64,000 nt of DNA from Sediminicoccus sp. KRV36 (GTDB lineage Bacteria > Pseudomonadota > Alphaproteobacteria > Acetobacterales > Acetobacteraceae): positions 4,299,001 to 4,363,000 of the forward strand of contig NZ_CP085081.1 of NCBI RefSeq assembly GCF_023243115.1, written 5' to 3'. Below the pieces are notes generated by a model. That model did no database searches and was not told where the DNA came from. It was given only the letters and a program-made list of their open reading frames with translations. Position numbers and translations under genes: made by a program. This document shows, in pieces, positions 59,739 through 64,000 of the stretch; position 1 is the stretch's first letter; the number at the start of each line of letters is the position of its first letter.

Positions 59739-60727
59739 CAATCCAGCTTGATGTTGTTGGCGCGCACCACGCGGCCCCAGCTTTCCGTCTCGGCCGCCAG
59801 CCATTGCCGGAAGGGCGCGGGGCCCATGGCGCGGATCTCGGCCCCGAGATCGGCCATGCGGCGGGCCACATCGGGCAGGGCGAGCGCGGCGCGAAACGCC
59901 TCATCCAGCCGGGCGATGATGGGGGCGGGCGTGGCGCCCTGCACCAGCACACCCTGCCAGGTGCCGGATTCCTGGGCCGGCCAGCCCAGCTCCGCGAAGG
60001 TCGGCAGATCCGGAAAATCGGCCAGGCGCCGAGGGCCGGAGACGGCGATGCCGCGCAGCCGGCCATCCTTGGCGAAGGGGGCCGTGGCGGTCGCGCCATT
60101 GATGATGAGCTGTGCCTCGCCGCCCGTCACCGCCGCCAGCGCCGCCGCCCCGCCGCGATAGGGGACCTGGGTGAGATCGGCGCCCCAGTGCTGCGTCAGC
60201 ATCAGCGCCGTCAGGTGGTTGGCGGCGCCCACACCCGAATGCGCGACATTCAGGCTATTGGGCGCCCGGCGGGCGAGTGCCACCAGCTCGGCCGCATTCG
60301 CCGCCGGCACGGAGGGGTGAACCGCCAGGATATAGGGCGCGTAGATCAGCAGGTTGACGGGCGCCAGGTCCCGCTGCGCGTCGAAGGGCAGGCGGCTGAA
60401 CAGCGCGGGGGCCGTGGCCAGCACGCCGGTGTCGATCAGCAGCAGCGTCTGGCCATCCGGGGCGCTGCGGGCCACCAGCTCGGCGCCCAGATTGCCGGCC
60501 GCGCCACTGCGATTCTCGACCACCACATTCTGCCCGAGCAGGCGGGTCAGCTCGGGCGCCAGGATGCGGCCCAGGATGTCGCTGGTTCCACCGGGCGCGA
60601 AGGGCACCACCAGGCGGAAGGGCCGGTCGAAGGATGGCGCCTGCGCGCGGGCCGAGCCGGCAAGGGCAGGTATCGCAAGGGACGGCGCGGCCAAGGCGCT
60701 GAGGGCGATAAGCTGACGACGTTGCAT
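59738..60727 (-). CDS. Bug/TctC-family periplasmic substrate-binding protein (second)
   Basis: A 329-residue Bug receptor. A twin-residue-rich signal peptide (MQRRQLIALSALAAPSLAIPALAGSARAQ) is followed by FDRPFRLVVPFAPGGTSDILGRILAPEL, ENRSGAAGNLGAELVARSAPDGQTLLL and VPYRGGAAALAAVTGGEAQL, all typical of the family. The ligand is unknown, and no TctAB partner is present. The coupling to the tRNA deacylase gene mirrors the first Bug gene at 2.4-3.3 kb, which is coupled to a YrdC-fold gene. Confidence 0.93.
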   Translation of the reverse strand: MQRRQLIALSALAAPSLAIPALAGSARAQAPSFDRPFRLVVPFAPGGTSDILGRILAPELTRLLGQNVVVENRSGAAGNLGAELVARSAPDGQTLLLIDTGVLATAPALFSRLPFDAQRDLAPVNLLIYAPYILAVHPSVPAANAAELVALARRAPNSLNVAHSGVGAANHLTALMLTQHWGADLTQVPYRGGAAALAAVTGGEAQLIINGATATAPFAKDGRLRGIAVSGPRRLADFPDLPTFAELGWPAQESGTWQGVLVQGATPAPIIARLDEAFRAALALPDVARRMADLGAEIRAMGPAPFRQWLAAETESWGRVVRANNIKLD

Positions 60728-60775
60728 GATGTTTCCCCGGTTTTTTCCATCATGGACCAGGGTCAGGGCCGGCCG

Positions 60776-62638
60776 CTACCCCAGGCGGCCCGCCTCGCGC
60801 ATCGCGGCAATCACCTCCGCCGCCAGATCCGCCGCGCTGCGGCCATCCGTGTGCAGATGCATCTCCGGCGCCTCGGGCACCTCATAGGGGCTGCTGACGC
60901 CGGTGAAGTTGGTGATCAGCCCGGCATCCGCCTTGGCATAGAGCCCCTTGGGGTCCCGCTTGCGGCATTCTTCGATAGGCGTATCCACGAAGACCTCCAG
61001 GAATTCCCCGGCTTCGAGCAATTCCCGGACCATCCGCCGCTCCGCCCGGAAGGGCGAGATGAAGGAGCAGAGGACGATCAGCCCCGCATCGGCCATCAGC
61101 TTCGCCACCTCCCCCACCCGGCGGATATTCTCCACCCGGTCGGCCGCGGTGAAGCCGAGGTCGCGGTTGAGGCCGTGGCGCAGATTGTCGCCATCCAGCG
61201 TGTAGGTGTGCCGCCCCATGCGGTGCAATTCCATCTCCACCAGATTGGCGATGGTGGACTTGCCCGAGCCCGAAAGCCCGGTGAACCAGACGACGGTCGG
61301 CTTCTGGTGATCGAGCCCGGCACGGGCCAGCTTGTCCACTTCGAAGGCTTCATGGTGGATGTTGGTGGCGCGGCGGAGGGCGAAATCAATCGTGCCCGCC
61401 CCCACCGTGCGGTTGGTGAAGCGGTCCACCAGGATGAAGCTGCCGGTGGCCCGGTTCTCGGCATAGGCGTCAAACGCCACGGCCTTGCCGAGCGAAAGGT
61501 TGCACACGCCGATCTCGTTGGCTTCAAGCTTGCGGGCCGCGATCTCCTGTAATTCCTCGACATCGAGCCGGTGCTTGATGGCGCTGACCGAGGCGGGGAT
61601 CCAGTTGTGGCCGATCCGCATCAGATAGCCGCGCCCGGGCAGCAGCGGCTCATCATCCATCCAGATCAGGTGGGCGGCGAATTGATCGGCCACCACGGGC
61701 CGCGCCTCCGGCGTCACCAGCACATCGCCGCGGGCGATATCGATTTCATCCGCGAGCACCAGCGTGATGGCCTCGCCCGGGCCGGCCTCCTCCTGCGGGC
61801 CATCCGGGCCGAGAATGCCCGTGACGGTGCTGGCCTTGCCCGAGGTGGCGACCACGACGGGCGCCCCCATTGCGATGCGGCCCGAGGCGATAGTGCCAGA
61901 AAAGCCCCGGAAATCGAGGTTGGGGCGGTTCACCCATTGCACCGGCAGGCGGAAGGGCAGGCCGACCGCCTGGCCCTCGACTTCCACGCGCTCCAGATGC
62001 TCCAGCAGGCAGGGGCCGGAATACCAGGGCATGCGGTCCGAGCGCAGCGTGACATTGTCGCCGAAGCGGGCCGAAACGGGGATCGCCATGATCTCCATCG
62101 GCGCCAGGTGCCCCGCGAAATCGCGGAAATCATGCACGATCTCGTCAAAGACCCGCTGGCTGAATTCCATCAGGTCAATCTTGTTCACCGCCAGCACGAT
62201 CTGCCGGATGCCCAGCAGCGCGCAGATGGTGGCGTGGCGCCGCGTCTGCGTGAGCAGCCCCTTGCGCGCATCCACCAGGATAATGGCGAGGTCGCAGTTC
62301 GAGGCGCCGGTGGCCATGTTGCGGGTGTACTGCACGTGGCCCGGCGTATCGGCCACGATGAAGCTGCGCGCGGGTGTGGCGAAGAAGCGGTAGGCGACAT
62401 CGATGGTGATGCCCTGCTGGCGCTCGGCTTCCAGCCCATCCACCAGCAGCGCGAGGTCCACATCCTCGCCCGTCGTGCCGTGCTTGCGGCTGTCCTTGGT
62501 GAGGGCCGCCAGCGTGTCTTCCATGATGAGCTGGCAATCATGCAGCAGCCGGCCGATCAGCGTGGACTTGCCATCATCCACGGAGCCGCAGGTCAGAAAG
62601 CGCAGCAGGCCGCGCGAGGCGGGGGTCTGGGTGTCCAT
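60776..62638 (-). CDS. cysNC: Bifunctional sulfate adenylyltransferase large subunit / APS kinase
   Basis: A 620-residue fusion. The N-terminal CysN GTPase (residues about 10-430) has the P-loop [15 protein letters not shown] and NKID; GTP hydrolysis drives APS formation with CysD. The C-terminal CysC kinase (about 445-620) has GLSGSGKST and the [19 protein letters not shown] site, giving PAPS. The fused form is common in alphaproteobacteria. Start ATG 62638 ([10 protein letters not shown]) overlaps the stop of a 27-codon mini-ORF; the longer upstream frame reads through the duplicated junction and is rejected. Confidence 0.95.
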   Translation of the reverse strand: MDTQTPASRGLLRFLTCGSVDDGKSTLIGRLLHDCQLIMEDTLAALTKDSRKHGTTGEDVDLALLVDGLEAERQQGITIDVAYRFFATPARSFIVADTPGHVQYTRNMATGASNCDLAIILVDARKGLLTQTRRHATICALLGIRQIVLAVNKIDLMEFSQRVFDEIVHDFRDFAGHLAPMEIMAIPVSARFGDNVTLRSDRMPWYSGPCLLEHLERVEVEGQAVGLPFRLPVQWVNRPNLDFRGFSGTIASGRIAMGAPVVVATSGKASTVTGILGPDGPQEEAGPGEAITLVLADEIDIARGDVLVTPEARPVVADQFAAHLIWMDDEPLLPGRGYLMRIGHNWIPASVSAIKHRLDVEELQEIAARKLEANEIGVCNLSLGKAVAFDAYAENRATGSFILVDRFTNRTVGAGTIDFALRRATNIHHEAFEVDKLARAGLDHQKPTVVWFTGLSGSGKSTIANLVEMELHRMGRHTYTLDGDNLRHGLNRDLGFTAADRVENIRRVGEVAKLMADAGLIVLCSFISPFRAERRMVRELLEAGEFLEVFVDTPIEECRKRDPKGLYAKADAGLITNFTGVSSPYEVPEAPEMHLHTDGRSAADLAAEVIAAMREAGRLG

Positions 62639-62741
62639 CAGAAATACCCCTCGCGCTTCTTTCTTTCCGTCATGCCGGAGGCATGCCAGCAAAGTTCGGA
62701 CAGGCGATGCGCGTGGTTCATCAGAAATACCCCTCGCGCTT
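62636..62741 (-). repeat. Direct duplication of the cysD end/start junction
   Basis: An identical 23-base stretch (plus-strand CATCAGAAATACCCCTCGCG then CTT) occurs at 62636-62658 and 62719-62741, 83 bases apart. It spans the stop codon and last codons of cysD together with the overlapping ATG. The following bases are similar but diverged (TCTTTCTTTCC against TTTTGCGTTCC). Confidence 0.9.
62638..62721 (-). CDS. 27-aa mini-ORF between cysD and cysNC ending in a copy of the CysD tail
   Basis: The frame begins at an ATG overlapping the cysD stop (TGATG) and ends at a TGA overlapping the cysNC ATG (TGATG). Its end, [10 protein letters not shown], repeats the CysD C-terminus [10 protein letters not shown]. 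The first part, [16 protein letters not shown], matches nothing known to me. The stop-to-stop distance is 83 bases. It may keep CysD and CysNC translation coupled after a junction duplication; there is no evidence of a functional peptide. Confidence 0.5.
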   Translation of the reverse strand: MNHAHRLSELCWHASGMTERKKREGYF

Positions 62742-63635
62742 TTTGCGTTCCATCGAGGCGTCCTGGTCATTGTCGATCAGCCGGCCCTGGCGCTCGCTGG
62801 TGCGGGCCGAGCGCATTTCGGCGATGACTTCGGCCGGCGTCGTGGCGCGGCTTTCATGGGCACCGGTGAGTGGCCAGTCACCCATGGTGCGGAAGCGCAC
62901 CCACATCATCTCGATGCTCTCGCCCCCGGCCAGCGGCATGCGCTCGTCATCGCGCATGATCAGCGCACCCTTGCGGCGCAGCATGGGGCGCTCGGCCGCG
63001 TAATAGAGCGGGACGATGTCGATGCCCTCATGGGCGATGTATTCCCAGACGTCGAATTCGGTCCAGTTGGAGATGGGGAACACCCGCATCTCCTCACCGT
63101 CGGCGATGCGCGTGTTGTAGAGGTTCCAGAGTTCCGGCCGCTGGCCGCGCGGCTCCCAGACATGGCCACGGGCGCGGTGGCTGAAGACGCGTTCCTTCGC
63201 GCGGCTTTTCTCCTCGTCGCGCCGCGCACCGCCGATGGCGGCGTCGAAGCCATGCGAATCCAGCGCCTGCTTCAGCGCCTCGGTGCCCATGACGGACATG
63301 TGCGTCGTGCTGTCATGCGTCACCGGGTTGATGCCGCGGGCCAGACCCTCGGGGTTGGTGTGCACGATGAGGGGCAGGCCAAGCTCGGCCATGCGCCGGT
63401 CCCGGAAATCCAGCATCGCGCGGAAATCCCAGCCGGTGGCGATGTGCAGCAGTGAAAAGGGTGGGCGGCCTGGCGCGAAGGCCTTCATCGCCATGTGCAG
63501 CACCACCGTGCTGTCCTTGCCGATGGAATAGAGCAGCACCGGGTTCCGGAAGCTGGCCGCCACCTCGCGCAGGATGCCAATCGCCTCGGCCTCCAGTCGC
63601 CGAAGATGGGCCGGAAGGGGGCCGGATCTGGACAT
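62721..63635 (-). CDS. cysD: Sulfate adenylyltransferase small subunit
   Basis: A 304-residue ATP sulfurylase subunit of the PAPS reductase-like fold that makes APS from ATP and sulfate together with Cys[21 protein letters not shown] is the PP-loop; [21 protein letters not shown] and [15 protein letters not shown] are typical. The C-terminus [10 protein letters not shown] is the usual CysD end. ATG 63635 ([11 protein letters not shown]) is preferred; upstream codons reach 63692 without a family-like sequence. It is first in the cysD-cysNC operon. Confidence 0.95.
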   Translation of the reverse strand: MSRSGPLPAHLRRLEAEAIGILREVAASFRNPVLLYSIGKDSTVVLHMAMKAFAPGRPPFSLLHIATGWDFRAMLDFRDRRMAELGLPLIVHTNPEGLARGINPVTHDSTTHMSVMGTEALKQALDSHGFDAAIGGARRDEEKSRAKERVFSHRARGHVWEPRGQRPELWNLYNTRIADGEEMRVFPISNWTEFDVWEYIAHEGIDIVPLYYAAERPMLRRKGALIMRDDERMPLAGGESIEMMWVRFRTMGDWPLTGAHESRATTPAEVIAEMRSARTSERQGRLIDNDQDASMERKKREGYF

Positions 63636-63778
63636 GGGGCGCTTCTGCCTTGCAGGACGTTGGAACGGGCTGTCCTTCGGGAGTAAAGCCAAGCAACCAT
63701 GTCTGCAAGCGCGCTGGGGCCATGCTTGTGATCCTGGCGCGGGCTGGTTTAACCTGAGACGTCAGTCAAGGGAAAATA

Positions 63779-64000
63779 ATGCCAGCGGCCTCCAGGATCG
63801 TCAGCATCAACGAGGTCGCGCATGCGCCCGTGGTGACCAGCCGCTTCTCCAAGGCCGTGTCCGAGGAGCATCAGCCGTTTTTCGGCGGCCGTTCCGTGCT
63901 GGCCGCAGCTGACCTGCGTGCCCCCCTGCAGCCCGTGATCGGCCCCAGCATCACCGAGCCTGGCCTGGCCGAGCGCTGGCGCAGTTATGATCGCGGGTAT
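63779..64000 (+). CDS. Unrecognised protein, N-terminal part only
   Basis: The frame opens at ATG 63779-63781 after AAGGGA and continues past the right edge, giving 74 residues: MPAASRIVSINEVAHAPVVT..., then FFGGRSVLAAADLRAPLQPVIGPSITEPGLAERW. No signal peptide or motif is recognised. Codon-position composition looks like that of a real gene. It is divergent from cysD, with about 140 bases of shared upstream region. Confidence 0.65.
   Translation, partial: MPAASRIVSINEVAHAPVVTSRFSKAVSEEHQPFFGGRSVLAAADLRAPLQPVIGPSITEPGLAERWRSYDRGY

Overview
The window reads as chromosomal DNA of a GC-rich alphaproteobacterium. The best fit is the Acetobacteraceae (Roseomonas-like). This rests on gene content: a complete pqqABCDE cluster, two orphan Bug/TctC-type receptors, a TRAP permease pair, CysD/CysNC, and DUF971, Trm112, LON-like and CnoX genes in a row. 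It is inferred from protein families, not from a search. Genes are densely packed, many starts overlap the previous stop (ATGA, GTGA, TGATG), and most long open frames opposite genes are high-GC shadows.

Layout. 1-5.2 kb: partial metallophosphoesterase, malate dehydrogenase, a YrdC-fold protein coupled to a Bug receptor, a secreted Ser/Ala/Arg-rich protein, ZapE. 5.2-11.1 kb: an MgtA-type P-type ATPase downstream of pqqA-B-C-D-E on the minus strand. 11.4-15.5 kb: asd, then a three-gene plus-strand operon (membrane protein, lipoprotein, peptidoglycan-binding/lytic enzyme). 15.7-23.3 kb: a tightly overlapping minus-strand operon for a membrane complex related to hydrogenase-4 and complex I (HyfB, C, E, F, G, I-like). 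Its large subunit has lost all four Ni-binding cysteines, and a VOC-fold gene sits between the G and I genes. 23.4-25.4 kb: TRAP permeases without a binding protein. 25.4-39.2 kb: a LexA-type (S24) repressor, a divergent GTTC-N7-GTTC box, and a compact T7-like (short-tailed) virion cassette: portal, scaffold, capsid, two tail-tube/nozzle proteins, tail fibre, terminase, lysis genes. No integrase or replication genes are present. 39.2-50.4 kb: GST, DUF952, EamA exporter, pyrD, HAD phosphatase, RutE-like nitroreductase, Nfu, YggS, a ThiE-like protein, a major porin with a clear terminator, DUF3576, DUF1003, peroxiredoxin, YqgE/AlgH. 50.8-55.8 kb: a PepSY protein, a two-component pair, a second atypical regulator, and ribA. 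55.8-63.6 kb: alpha/beta hydrolase, DUF971, Trm112, LON-like, CnoX, a prolyl-tRNA-deacylase-like gene coupled to a second Bug receptor, and the sulfate activation genes cysNC and cysD. A partial unrecognised gene runs off the right edge.

Three observations stand out. (1) The Hyf-like complex keeps the small-subunit cluster cysteines but not the NiFe site, so it should be a hydrogenase-derived (Ehr-like) ion-pumping module with an unknown electron partner. (2) The podovirus-type structural cassette is intact, appears to carry a damage-responsive control box, and lacks genes for independent propagation. It could be a reduced prophage or a gene-transfer-agent-like element. (3) At three unrelated operon junctions (pqqB-pqqC, hyfC-hyfE, cysD-cysN) there are mini-ORFs of 24-57 codons that begin on the previous stop and end on the next start. 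At pqqB-pqqC and cysD-cysN they are visible duplications of the junction itself; at hyfC-hyfE they consist of a 19-codon internal repeat.
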